Position numbers and translations under genes: made by a program. Of a stretch of 64,000 nt of DNA, positions 25,134 through 33,194 are shown piece after piece. The DNA comes from Bog-532 sp963720945. GTDB lineage: Bacteria; Actinomycetota; Actinomycetes; Streptosporangiales; Streptosporangiaceae. The stretch covers positions 172,670 through 236,669 of the forward strand of contig CAVRHH010000002.1 in the NCBI GenBank assembly GCA_963720945.1, in the 5' to 3' direction. Under the pieces are notes generated by a model that had not been told where the DNA came from, searched no databases, and worked only from the letters and a program-made list of their open reading frames with translations. Within the stretch, counting starts at the first letter, position 1, and each line of letters opens with the position of its first letter.

Positions 25134-25907
25134 CTAGCTCCCGCGGGCGATGCGGTCCTCGATGGCGCGGACCCCTTCGAGGAAGGCCGGGCGGCCCGCG
25201 GACCAGCGCTGCGCCGCAGTCTCCTGCGCCAGCGCGTCCGCGTGCGACGCGGTGGACAGTGCACCCCGCAGCGTGGCGACCAGCCGCTCCACGTACACCT
25301 TCTCCTGGTGGGCCAGGCGCTGGCCGAGCGCGACGGCGGTATCGAGCAGGCCGGTCTCGGCCACTGCAGCGGCCAGCCCAGCCCGCACCGCGGCCTGGGC
25401 GTCCCAGGTCTCGCCGAAGAGGCACGCGAGGGTGGCCTGCTGCTGGCCGACCGCGCGGGCCAGCATCCACGCGTGCCCGCCGCCCGGGTGCAGCCGGAGC
25501 GCCATGAACCGCGTGTCGAACAGCGCGCCCGGCCCGGCCAGCCGCACGTCGCAGGCCAGCGCGAGGTTGAACCCGGCGCCGACGGCCGGCCCGTTGACGG
25601 CGGCGATGGTGGGCAGCGGGCAGTCCCGCACCCGCAGGAAGCCCTGGTAGACCGTTTCCACGTCGTCCCATTCGCCGTTGGCGGCACCCCGCAGCGTGGC
25701 CACCTCCGCCCCCGCGCAGAAGGCGCTGCCGGCTCCGGTGACCACCACGCACCGCGTGGCCTCGTCGCGCTCCGCGCGGTCCATGGCCGCAGCCAGGGCA
25801 TGCACGAGCGGGCCGCTGAAGACATTGCGCCGTGCCGGATCGTTGAGGGTCACCACCGCGACACCGCCACGCTGGTCAAGCTGCACCAGGTCATCGCCGT
25901 CCGGCAT
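25134..25907 (-). CDS. Enoyl-CoA hydratase/isomerase family protein
   Basis: A 257-residue crotonase-fold protein. ATG 25907 is chosen because GGAGG lies nine bases upstream. Motifs are VAVVTLNDPARRNVFSG, the oxyanion-hole segment AFCAGAEVATL and IAAVNGPAVGAGFNLALACD. At the two catalytic Glu positions of enoyl-CoA hydratase 1, the sequence around FMALRLHPGGGHAWML lacks the usual Glu-Gly-Gly context, so hydratase activity is doubtful and isomerase or other crotonase chemistry is possible. It forms a minus-strand pair with the hydrolase at 25991. Confidence 0.86.
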   Translation of the reverse strand: MPDGDDLVQLDQRGGVAVVTLNDPARRNVFSGPLVHALAAAMDRAERDEATRCVVVTGAGSAFCAGAEVATLRGAANGEWDDVETVYQGFLRVRDCPLPTIAAVNGPAVGAGFNLALACDVRLAGPGALFDTRFMALRLHPGGGHAWMLARAVGQQQATLACLFGETWDAQAAVRAGLAAAVAETGLLDTAVALGQRLAHQEKVYVERLVATLRGALSTASHADALAQETAAQRWSAGRPAFLEGVRAIEDRIARGS

Positions 25908-25990
25908 GTGCCTCGCCTCCTCTTCCGGCCCGACAGTACCGCGCGGGCACCGGCCGGCGGAGGAGGGCGCCGGGCCGCCGGCGCCGGGCC

Positions 25991-27052
25991 TCACCCGGTC
26001 AGCTGGCGGGCCATCCAGTCGGCGCTGTACGGGCGGTGCAGGTAGGGCACGTTGGCGCAGCCGTGGTTGCCCTGCTCGAGCAGGAGAAGCTCGGCCGGGC
26101 CGGGCACGCTGTCGCGCAGCCGGACCGCGTCCTGCCAGGGGAAGATCCGGTCCTGGCGGCCGGCCACGATCAGCAGCGGCATCGTCAGGGAGCCGGTCCG
26201 CCCGGCCAGGGTGAGCTGCCGGGCCCGCCGGATGGCGTCCTGCTCGCCGGCGGCGCCGGACCGCACGGTGAACGCGTCGCGGGTCAGCTCCGGGAGCTGC
26301 GACCAGTGGTCGCCGAGGCAGAACGGCCCGCACAGCGCGATGCAGGCCCGCACGCGGGGGTCGCCACCGGCCAGCCGGGGCGCGTAATAGCCGCCCAGGC
26401 TGACCCCCCACACGCCGATCCGGCCCGCGTCGATGCCGGGCTGCGCGGTCAGGGCGTCCAGGATCGCCGCTCCCGGCACCTCCCAGTCCGCGCGGATCGC
26501 CAGCTGGTACTCGGCTTCACCCTGGCCGGGGCCGTCCACCGACAAGGTGGCCAGGCCGCGGTCCAGGAACAGCTGCTCGACGGCGCCGAATTCCTCCTTG
26601 GCCGAGTCCAGGCCGGGAATCAGGACCACAGCCGGATGCGGGCCAGCGCCGGGCGGCCGGCGCAGCACGGCCGCCAGTACCGCGCCGCCGAATGGGATCT
26701 CCAGCCGGGTACCCGGCGGGTCCAGGTAGGGCAGCGCCGCGGTCAGGCACCGGATCGCGTGCGCGTGGGCCGACCGTAGCTGCCCCATGTCCTGGACGAA
26801 CAGGAACTTCGCAAAGTGGTAGTACACCGCGGCCTGGGCCAGGTGGCCGCCCGCCGACCGGGTACGGCCCTGCGCCAGCGCGCGGGTACCGAGCTCCTCG
26901 TGCCCGGCCGCGGCCTGGCTCCAGCCGCCGCACCAGTCATCCCAGCTGCCCAGCGCGGACGTGATGCGGTCGAAATCACCCGGGTGCACGCCGCCGGCGA
27001 TGAACCGCGGGGCCCAGTGGCCGATAGCGGCCGCCAGCCTGCCGTCTGCCAT
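25991..27052 (-). CDS. FrsA/dihydroxypseudooxynicotine-hydrolase-like alpha/beta hydrolase
   Basis: A 353-residue two-part hydrolase; ATG 27052 begins the conserved protein. The N-terminal helical region (about 1-125) precedes a catalytic domain with PHPAVVLIPGLDSAKEEF, SVDGPGQGEAEYQ, the nucleophile elbow WGVSLGGYYA (Ser), an Asp in VAGRQDRIFPW and a His in EQGNHGCANV. The helical cap plus this order matches the C-C hydrolase/esterase group that includes 2,6-dihydroxypseudooxynicotine hydrolase and FrsA-like proteins. Probable role in cleaving an aromatic or acyl-linked ketone or ester. It sits upstream of the enoyl-CoA hydratase gene on the same strand. Confidence 0.82.
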   Translation of the reverse strand: MADGRLAAAIGHWAPRFIAGGVHPGDFDRITSALGSWDDWCGGWSQAAAGHEELGTRALAQGRTRSAGGHLAQAAVYYHFAKFLFVQDMGQLRSAHAHAIRCLTAALPYLDPPGTRLEIPFGGAVLAAVLRRPPGAGPHPAVVLIPGLDSAKEEFGAVEQLFLDRGLATLSVDGPGQGEAEYQLAIRADWEVPGAAILDALTAQPGIDAGRIGVWGVSLGGYYAPRLAGGDPRVRACIALCGPFCLGDHWSQLPELTRDAFTVRSGAAGEQDAIRRARQLTLAGRTGSLTMPLLIVAGRQDRIFPWQDAVRLRDSVPGPAELLLLEQGNHGCANVPYLHRPYSADWMARQLTG

Positions 27053-27166
27053 GGTGCAGTTTTGCACACGATTGCATATGGATCCAGGAACGTCCCCCAG
27101 GGAACGTTGACAAAGCCGGGACGGGTGAGACACGCTCATTCCGCAAACGATTGTGAAGCAGGTCAC

Positions 27167-27205
27167 ACCGCTCTGGCGGGCCCCGAACGGGCCTGCCAGA
27201 GCGGT
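27167..27205. repeat. 17-bp stem-loop in the divergent gap
   Basis: ACCGCTCTGGCGGGCCC at 27167-27183 pairs with GGGCCTGCCAGAGCGGT at 27189-27205 with a single G-T pair and a five-base loop. The stem lies 36 bases ahead of the start at 27241, in the region between two divergent genes, where a terminator is unexpected. A leader attenuator, operator or leftover terminator of a lost gene are possible. Confidence 0.75.
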
Positions 27206-27240
27206 GATCGATGGCGGCGCGGGGACCTGAGGGGTGGCCG

Positions 27241-28212
27241 ATGACCAGGACGGGCCTCACTCTCCGGCTGGGCTGGCTGGGCACCGGCCGGATGGGATCG
27301 GCGCTGGCCCTGCGGCTGCTGGCGGCCGGCTGCGACCTGACCGTGTACAACCGGACGAAGGCGAAGGCCGAACCGCTCGCGGCGCGCGGGGCCGTCATCG
27401 CGGAGACGGCGGCGGATCTCGGCACGGCCGATATCGTCTTCGTCACGGTGGGCTCCTCCGACGATCTGATCGAGGCGATTCTCGGCCCGCACGGCCTGAT
27501 CGAAGGGCCGTCCGCGCCGGCGATCGTGATCGACTGCTCCACGGTCTCCACCGAGGCGTCCCAGCAGATCAGGGAGCGCCTCGCCGCGTGTGGCACCGCC
27601 CTGCTCGCCGCCCCGGTCATGGGCAACGCGAAGGTGGCGCTGGCCGGGCTTACCCTGGCGGTGTCCGGCCCGGAGGAGACGTTCCAGCAGGCACGCCCCT
27701 ACCTTGACCTGCTCGGGGCCGGGGCGACTTACGTGGGCGAGGGGGAGACCGCCCGGATCGTGAAGCTGTGCCACAATCTGCTGCTGGGGGTCGTGATCCA
27801 GTCGCTGGCCGAGGTCACGATCCTCGCGCAGCAGTACGGCGTCAGCCGTCATGCGCTGCTGGAGTGCCTCAACAACAGCGTGATGGGCTCCACGTTCTCC
27901 CGGTACAAGACGCCTGCCCTGGTGAACCTGGACTTCCGCCCGACCTTTACCGCGTCCCTGCTGCGCAAGGACTTCGATCTCGGCCTGGCCGCGGCCCGGG
28001 AACGGGAGGTCCCGCTGCCGGTGGCCGCCCTGGTGCACCAGCTCGTGCAGAGCCTAGTGGGCCGGGGCTACGGCGGTGAGGACTTCGCCGCGCTGCTGCG
28101 GATGCAGGCCGACTCGGCCGGAGTCACGCTGGTCAGCGAGGACGTGGAGGTATCGGACGGGCTGGAGCCCGACCGCGCCGGCGGATGGCCGGATGAGGGG
28201 GGACGACAGTGA
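27241..28212 (+). CDS. 3-hydroxyisobutyrate dehydrogenase-family NAD(P) oxidoreductase
   Basis: A 323-residue beta-hydroxyacid dehydrogenase. ATG 27241 is preferred because GAGGGG lies six bases upstream; ATG 27211 has no ribosome site. Features are LGWLGTGRMGSALALRLLAA (Rossmann fold), VYNRTKAKAEPL with an NADP-type Arg, DCSTVSTEASQQI and AAPVMGNAKVALAGLTLAV (substrate loop). KLCHNLLLGVVIQSLAEV carries the catalytic Lys and the helix that follows; FTASLLRKDFDLGLAAARE completes it. It oxidises a 3-hydroxy acid or reduces the semialdehyde. It lies 40 bases ahead of a Liv-type importer operon and may process the imported compound. Confidence 0.88.
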   Translation: MTRTGLTLRLGWLGTGRMGSALALRLLAAGCDLTVYNRTKAKAEPLAARGAVIAETAADLGTADIVFVTVGSSDDLIEAILGPHGLIEGPSAPAIVIDCSTVSTEASQQIRERLAACGTALLAAPVMGNAKVALAGLTLAVSGPEETFQQARPYLDLLGAGATYVGEGETARIVKLCHNLLLGVVIQSLAEVTILAQQYGVSRHALLECLNNSVMGSTFSRYKTPALVNLDFRPTFTASLLRKDFDLGLAAAREREVPLPVAALVHQLVQSLVGRGYGGEDFAALLRMQADSAGVTLVSEDVEVSDGLEPDRAGGWPDEGGRQ

Positions 28213-28251
28213 AGCACCTCGGTACCCGTTAACCCCGAAGGGAGGACCGGG

Positions 28252-29523
28252 ATGAGACCTCGCCGGTCCCGTCGTCCATATCACGTCCCCTTGCTGAGCC
28301 TGAGCGTCACGGTGGCGGCCGCGGCCGCCCTCGCCGCCGGCTGCAGCAGCGGCTCCACCTCCACCAGCGGCGGCGGCAGCGGAACTAAATCGCCGATCGT
28401 GATCGGCGCGTCGCTGTCTCTCGGCGGCGACTTCAGCGCGGACGGCCAGGCGTACCAGAAGGGGTATGAGTTCTGGGCCGCCCAGGTCAACGCGCACGGC
28501 GGCATCCTCGGCCGCCAGGTCCAGCTGAAGATCCTGAACGACAACAGCTCGACGACCCAGGTGGTGACCAACTACCAGACGCTGATCAACTCCGACCACG
28601 TCGCGCTGACCTTCGGCCCGTTCTCCTCGCTGCTGACCGCGCCCGCCGCTGCTGTGGCGCACCGGTACGGCTACGCGTTCATCGAGGGTGCGGGCGGCGC
28701 TGCGTCGGTGTTCGCGCAGAACCTGAACAACGTCTTCGACGTGAGCCTGCCGGTGGCCAACGAACTGGATCCCTTCACCGCCTGGATCCATTCGCTGCCC
28801 GCTGCCCAGCGGCCGGCCAGCGCGGCCTACCCGATGGCCAACGACCCGTTCGCCACCCCGCAGGTGCAGCGAACCCAGAGCCTGCTGCAGGCGATGGGGA
28901 TCCGGACCGCGTATTCGAACATCTTCCCGGAGGAGGTCGCCGACTATAAGGCGCCCGCCGACAACGTGGCCTCGTCCGGGGCGCAGGCCGTGGTGCTCGG
29001 CTCGACCGACGTGCCAACCGTGTCGGCGTTCATGAGCGCGTTCGAGCAGCAGCACTACAACCCGAAGATCTTCATCGCGGCCGCCGGCCCGGACCAGGGC
29101 AGCGCGTTCACCAGCGCGGTCGGGGTGAAGAACGCCGACGGGATGATGGTCCCCGACGCCTGGTACCCCGGCTCGTCCAACCCGCTCAGCCAGGCGATGG
29201 TCAAGGCGTACGTGGCCAAGTACGGCGGCCCCGCGTCGGCAATTAACGCCGACATCGCGGAGGCCTACTCGGTCGGCGAGGTCGCCGACCAGGGCCTGAC
29301 CCATATCGGCAGCGTGGACAACACCAAGCTGATCAGCTACCTGCACAGCGGCGTGACGCTGCAGACCGTGCAGGGCCCGGTCAGGTTCAACGCCCTCGGC
29401 GAGAACCTGGTCGCGACCGCGTACATCTTCCAGTGGCAGAACGGTGACTTCGTCCAGGTGCTGCCGGCCGCCGATCCCGGTTCGGTGAAGATCCTCTACC
29501 CGAAGCCCAGCTGGGGCGGGTAA
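28252..29523 (+). CDS. Branched-chain amino-acid-type ABC importer, substrate-binding lipoprotein
   Basis: A 423-residue periplasmic-binding-fold lipoprotein. The signal peptide runs through a basic start, a hydrophobic core (LSLSVTVAAAAALAA) and the lipobox AAGC with acylated Cys near residue 30, followed by a Ser/Thr/Gly linker. The mature domain starts IVIGASLSLGGDFSADGQAY and has the type I fold with KILNDNSSTTQVVTNYQ and EAYSVGEVADQGLTHIG. It binds a small amino-acid- or carboxylate-like ligand outside the membrane. The operon continues with two permeases and two ATPases, a complete Liv set. Confidence 0.9.
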   Translation: MRPRRSRRPYHVPLLSLSVTVAAAAALAAGCSSGSTSTSGGGSGTKSPIVIGASLSLGGDFSADGQAYQKGYEFWAAQVNAHGGILGRQVQLKILNDNSSTTQVVTNYQTLINSDHVALTFGPFSSLLTAPAAAVAHRYGYAFIEGAGGAASVFAQNLNNVFDVSLPVANELDPFTAWIHSLPAAQRPASAAYPMANDPFATPQVQRTQSLLQAMGIRTAYSNIFPEEVADYKAPADNVASSGAQAVVLGSTDVPTVSAFMSAFEQQHYNPKIFIAAAGPDQGSAFTSAVGVKNADGMMVPDAWYPGSSNPLSQAMVKAYVAKYGGPASAINADIAEAYSVGEVADQGLTHIGSVDNTKLISYLHSGVTLQTVQGPVRFNALGENLVATAYIFQWQNGDFVQVLPAADPGSVKILYPKPSWGG

Positions 29524-29560
29524 GTACCGGCTACGACGGACGGAGCGGCACGGAGCTGAG

Positions 29561-30442
29561 ATGGCACACCAGATCTACCCGGCGATCGCCGACGGGATCC
29601 TGGGCGGCGGGGTCTACGCGCTGATGGCGGTCGGGCTGACGCTCATCTTCGGCGTCCTCGACATCATCAACGTCGCGCAGGGAATCCTGGTCGTCGTCGG
29701 CGGCTACCTCAGCTACGTGCTCTCCGTGCACCTGCACATCGACCTGTTCCTGGGCCTGCTCATTACCATCCCGGCCATGTTCGTGCTGGGCCTGGTCATC
29801 CACACCGTGGTCATCCGGCCGCTGCACGGCCCCGAGCGCACCTCGATGTCGCTGCTGGCCTGCTTCGCGGTCGCGATCATCCTCGAGGGCGCGCTGTACT
29901 GGATCTTCGGGCCCAACGCGGTCACGCTGACGGCGTCCTACATCAACGCCAGCGTCAAGGTGGCCGGGTTTTACATCAGCGACATCTACCTGTACTGCTT
30001 CGCGCTGGCGATCATCCTGGTGGCGGCGGTCTACCTGCTGCTGTACCGGTCCCGGTTCGGCAGCGCGGTACGGGCCACGATGCAGGACACGACCGCCGCC
30101 CGGCTCGTCGGCATCGACGTCAACCGGGTCGCCGCGCTGACCTTCGGGATCGGCGTCGCGGTGACCGCGGCGGGCGGCATGGCGTACGGCGCCACCAGCG
30201 GCGGGTTCAACCCCAACAGCGGGTACGACCTGATCTCCCGGCTGCTGGCCATCATCATCCTGGGCGGCCTGGGCAGCATCGGCGGCGCGCTCGCCGCCGC
30301 CATCTTCATGATCACCGTGGAGTCCCTGGTGGACATCTGGTCGCCGAACTGGGCCATCGTGGTGTTCTACGCCGCGCTGGTGATCGTGCTGACCATCCGC
30401 CCATCGGGGCTGTTCGGCCGGCGCGCGGTGCGGGCGCAGTGA
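29561..30442 (+). CDS. Liv-type ABC importer permease (LivH-like)
   Basis: A 293-residue permease with about eight hydrophobic segments. It begins with YPAIADGILGGGVYALMAVG and the family motif LTLIFGVLDIINVAQG, and carries the LivH cytoplasmic coupling loop (RSRFGSAVRATMQDTTAARL, followed by the GIDVNRVAALTFGIG stretch). The C terminus has GGLGSIGGALAAAIF. It pairs with the LivM-like protein to form the membrane channel. It overlaps the next gene by four bases (GTGA), so the two subunits are translationally coupled. Confidence 0.92.
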   Translation: MAHQIYPAIADGILGGGVYALMAVGLTLIFGVLDIINVAQGILVVVGGYLSYVLSVHLHIDLFLGLLITIPAMFVLGLVIHTVVIRPLHGPERTSMSLLACFAVAIILEGALYWIFGPNAVTLTASYINASVKVAGFYISDIYLYCFALAIILVAAVYLLLYRSRFGSAVRATMQDTTAARLVGIDVNRVAALTFGIGVAVTAAGGMAYGATSGGFNPNSGYDLISRLLAIIILGGLGSIGGALAAAIFMITVESLVDIWSPNWAIVVFYAALVIVLTIRPSGLFGRRAVRAQ

Positions 30443-31608
30443 CCCCCTCCGCCCTGCGTGCCGCCGCCCGCCCGGCCGGGACCGGGGCCGGGCGCGGTGC
30501 GCCGCTGGCCGCGGCCGGCCTGGCCGTGCTGCTGGCCGCGTTCGCCGTCTTCCCGCTGGTGTTCAGCAACCCGCTCGCCACCACTTACGGGTTCGACACG
30601 CTGATCTTCATCGCGGCGGCGTCGGCCTGGAATATTTTCTGCGGATACTCCGGCTACCTGTCGCTCGGCCACGCGGTGTTCTTCGGCACCGGCATGTACA
30701 CGGTGGCGGTGGGGGCGCAGGACTGGCACCTGGCCGGCGACGCCGTGTTCGGCCTGCTGCCGCTGGCCGCGGTCGTCGCCGCGGCCGTCGCGGTGCCGCT
30801 GGGGCTGGTCGCGCTGCGGGTCCGGCGGCACACGTTCGTGGTGATCACGATCGCGTTCTTCTTCATCTTCCAGCTGATGGCGTTCAACTTCTCGTTCACC
30901 GGCGGCACCAGCGGCATCGACGCCCCGGTCCTGAACTGGGCGCCGTCCACCTACAACGATCCGTTCTACTACCTGGCGCTGCTCATCGCGGTGGCCACCG
31001 TGGCGCTGTCGTGGCTGATCCGGCGCTCCCGGTTCGGACTGCATCTGCGCGCGATCCGGGACGACGAGGACCGGGCCCGCAGCCTGGGCGTGCACGCCAT
31101 GCGCGTCAAACTGGCCGCACTGACGGTGTCCGCCCTGATCACCGGGCTGGCCGGCGGCCTGTGGTACTACTTCATCGCCGCCGTTCACCCGCAGTCCGCG
31201 TTCGACCCGCTGTTCGACCTCTCGCTGGCGCTGATGGGGTTCTTCGGCGGCCTCGGCACCGTCCTGGGGCCCGCGCTCGGCGCGCTGATCCTGGAGCCGG
31301 CGCAGCAGTGGCTGACCGTGCGGTTCACCAACGACTACCTCAGCGAGATCCTGCTGGGCGTGCTCTTCCTGATCGTGATTCTCTTCCTGCCGCGCGGCGT
31401 GCTGCCCACCCTGGCCGAGCGGATCACCGGCTGGCGGGCCCGCCATCAGGCCCGTTCGGCCGCAACGACGGCCACCACACCCCGCGGCGTGGCCGCGAAC
31501 GGTGTGGCCGCGGGCAGCACGGCACCGGGCAGCACGGCACCGGGCAGCACGGCGCCCGATGCGGTCGGCCACCAGGGCGGCGGCAGGCCGGACGGCACCG
31601 CGTCATGA
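30439..31608 (+). CDS. Liv-type ABC importer permease (LivM-like)
   Basis: A 389-residue permease starting with GTG at 30439 overlapping the LivH stop. The body contains about ten hydrophobic segments and the family motifs AASAWNIFCGYSGYLSLGH, RRSRFGLHLRAIRDDEDRA (coupling loop) and FFGGLGTVLGPALGALI. The C-terminal 40 or so residues form a hydrophilic Ala/Gly/Thr/Pro-rich tail built in part from three GSTAP repeats, absent from typical LivM. It overlaps the ATPase start by four bases. Some LivM proteins carry a fused ATPase; here it is separate. Confidence 0.92.
   Translation: MTPSALRAAARPAGTGAGRGAPLAAAGLAVLLAAFAVFPLVFSNPLATTYGFDTLIFIAAASAWNIFCGYSGYLSLGHAVFFGTGMYTVAVGAQDWHLAGDAVFGLLPLAAVVAAAVAVPLGLVALRVRRHTFVVITIAFFFIFQLMAFNFSFTGGTSGIDAPVLNWAPSTYNDPFYYLALLIAVATVALSWLIRRSRFGLHLRAIRDDEDRARSLGVHAMRVKLAALTVSALITGLAGGLWYYFIAAVHPQSAFDPLFDLSLALMGFFGGLGTVLGPALGALILEPAQQWLTVRFTNDYLSEILLGVLFLIVILFLPRGVLPTLAERITGWRARHQARSAATTATTPRGVAANGVAAGSTAPGSTAPGSTAPDAVGHQGGGRPDGTAS
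31512..31556 (+). repeat. Three tandem 15-bp repeats in the LivM tail
   Basis: The unit GGGCAGCACGGCACC is repeated at 31512-31526, 31527-31541 and, with one change (A to G), 31542-31556. Each unit encodes GSTAP in frame. This is a slippage-prone array whose length could vary between strains. Confidence 0.9.
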
Positions 31609-32381
31609 CCGCCGAGCTGCGCACCGAGGGGATCCGCAAGGCGTTCGGCGGTGTCCAGGCACTGGATGGCTGCACGCTGACGGTGCCGGAGGGCTCGCTC
31701 ACCGGCCTGATCGGGCCGAACGGATCCGGCAAGACCACGCTGTTCAACATCATGACCGGATACGAGCGGCCGGACGCCGGGGAGGTCTACCTGGCAGGCC
31801 AGCGGATCACCGGCGCGTCGGCGCGGCGGGTCTTCGGCCTCGGCCTGGGCCGCACGTTCCAGCTGACCAGGATCTTCCCCCGGCTCACCCTGCTGGAGAA
31901 CATGCTCGTCGCCGCGCGGCCCGGCCGCGGGCGCGGCGGCCTGCTGGCCCGGGCCGGCGCCGCGGCGGACCGGCGCCGGGCCCTCGAGCTGCTGGAGTTC
32001 ACCGGGATCGGCGGGTACGCCACCGCCCTGGCCGGCACCCTGTCCTACGGGCAGCGCAAGCTGCTCGAACTGGCCACGGTGCTGGCCGCCGACCCGGCCA
32101 TCGTGCTGCTCGACGAGGCCGGCGGGGTCAACCCCACGCTGACCGGGCACATCGCGGCCCGGATCCGCGATCTGAACGCCCGCGGCACCACCTTCCTGAT
32201 CGTGGAGCACAACATGGAGTTCGTGATGGGCCTGTGCGATCGGGTCACGGTGCTGGACTACGGCACCGTGGTGGCCGCCGGCCCGCCGGACATCATCGCC
32301 ACCGACCCGCGGGTGCTGGACGCCTACCTGGGCGTGGCGCTGGACGACGAGCCGGACGCGGGTGACGCCAGTGCCCGGTGA
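31605..32381 (+). CDS. Liv-type ABC importer ATPase (LivG-like)
   Basis: A 258-residue ABC ATPase. Walker A is GPNGSGKTT near residue 38, the Q-loop follows GRTFQLTRIFPRLTLLEN, the signature is LSYGQRKLLELA, Walker B is AIVLLDE and the H-loop EHNMEF is intact. The D-loop is unusual: LivG proteins normally read DEPxAGxNP, whereas here it is DEAGGVNP, one residue shorter and without the Pro. ATP hydrolysis drives the Liv importer. ATG 31605 overlaps the LivM stop; the 3' end overlaps LivF by 20 bases if GTG 32362 is used. Confidence 0.9.
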   Translation: MTAELRTEGIRKAFGGVQALDGCTLTVPEGSLTGLIGPNGSGKTTLFNIMTGYERPDAGEVYLAGQRITGASARRVFGLGLGRTFQLTRIFPRLTLLENMLVAARPGRGRGGLLARAGAAADRRRALELLEFTGIGGYATALAGTLSYGQRKLLELATVLAADPAIVLLDEAGGVNPTLTGHIAARIRDLNARGTTFLIVEHNMEFVMGLCDRVTVLDYGTVVAAGPPDIIATDPRVLDAYLGVALDDEPDAGDASAR

Positions 32382-33105
32382 GGCGGCCCTCACGGTCGAG
32401 GGCCTGTGCGCGGGCTACGGCGGCGGCGACATCCTGCACGACGTGTCCTTCACCGTCCCCGAGGGTGGCATCACCTGCATCGTCGGTCCCAACGGGGCCG
32501 GAAAGTCGACCCTGCTGGCCAGCATCAGCGGGCTGCTGCGGCCGCGCCGCGGGCGGGTGCTGCTGCGCGGCGAGCCGGTCACCGGGCGCAGTCCCCGCCA
32601 GGTGCTGGCCATGGGCATGGTGCACGTGCCCCAGCACCACAGCCTGTTCCGCGACATGACGGTCGCGGAGAACCTCGACCTGGGCGGCTACACGATCAGC
32701 GACCGCCCGCTGCTGGCCCGCCGGCGCGCCCGGGTGCACGAGATGTTCCCCGACGTGGCGGCGTGGGCGCCGAAGAAGGCGGCCAGCCTGTCCGGCGGCC
32801 AGCAGCGGCTGGTCGAATTCGCCCGGTGCCTCATGCTCGACCCGTCCCTGATCATCCTGGACGAGCCCTCGATGGGACTGGCGCCGAAGGTGCTGCGCTC
32901 GGTGTTCGGCGCGATCACGATGATGAACGCGGCCGGCAAGACCGTCCTGCTGGTGGAGCAGAACGCCCGGGCGGGCCTGCGGCTGTCCACTCACGGGGTG
33001 GTGCTGGAGAACGGGCGGGTGCGGCTGGCCGGGAGCGGGCAGGAGGTGCTCGGCCATCCGGAAATCGGGGCTCTCTACCTCGGCGGCACGTCAGGCACAC
33101 AGTAG
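32362..33105 (+). CDS. Liv-type ABC importer ATPase (LivF-like)
   Basis: A 247-residue ABC ATPase with the short LivF layout: Walker A GPNGAGKST near residue 42, MVHVPQHHSLFRDMTVAENL as Q-loop, signature SLSGGQQRLVEFAR, Walker B LIILDEPSMGLAPKV and H-loop LVEQNA. All catalytic motifs are intact, in contrast to the LivG partner. It ends the operon. Alternative in-frame GTG starts at 32362 and 32371 differ by three codons. A compact hairpin follows at 33172. Confidence 0.92.
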   Translation: MTPVPGEAALTVEGLCAGYGGGDILHDVSFTVPEGGITCIVGPNGAGKSTLLASISGLLRPRRGRVLLRGEPVTGRSPRQVLAMGMVHVPQHHSLFRDMTVAENLDLGGYTISDRPLLARRRARVHEMFPDVAAWAPKKAASLSGGQQRLVEFARCLMLDPSLIILDEPSMGLAPKVLRSVFGAITMMNAAGKTVLLVEQNARAGLRLSTHGVVLENGRVRLAGSGQEVLGHPEIGALYLGGTSGTQ

Positions 33106-33171
33106 GGAAACGACGGTGGTTCACACCACCTGAACACCCCCGTCAGCCGGGGCGAGCTGAACACCCCCGCC

Positions 33172-33190
33172 GGCCGGGCCGAGCCCGGCC
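33172..33190. terminator. Hairpin between convergent livF and ABC exporter
   Basis: GGCCGGGC (33172-33179) and GCCCGGCC (33183-33190) form a perfect eight-base stem with a three-base CGA loop, five bases from the ABC exporter stop and 67 bases from the livF stop. A likely bidirectional terminator. Just before it, the phrase CTGAACACCCCCG occurs twice (near 33130 and 33157). Confidence 0.6.
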
Positions 33191-33194
33191 AGGG

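Noticed and set aside
25908..26411. Possible long N-terminal extension of the enoyl-CoA hydratase, suggesting a fusion
   Set aside because: The extension is antisense-frame reading through the hydrolase gene upstream; a good ribosome site and conserved start at 25907 give a normal 257-residue protein.
33120..33170. Duplicated CTGAACACCCCCG phrase as an attachment site
   Set aside because: Only 13 bases, imperfect context, and no integrase or tRNA nearby; left as part of the intergenic/terminator region.
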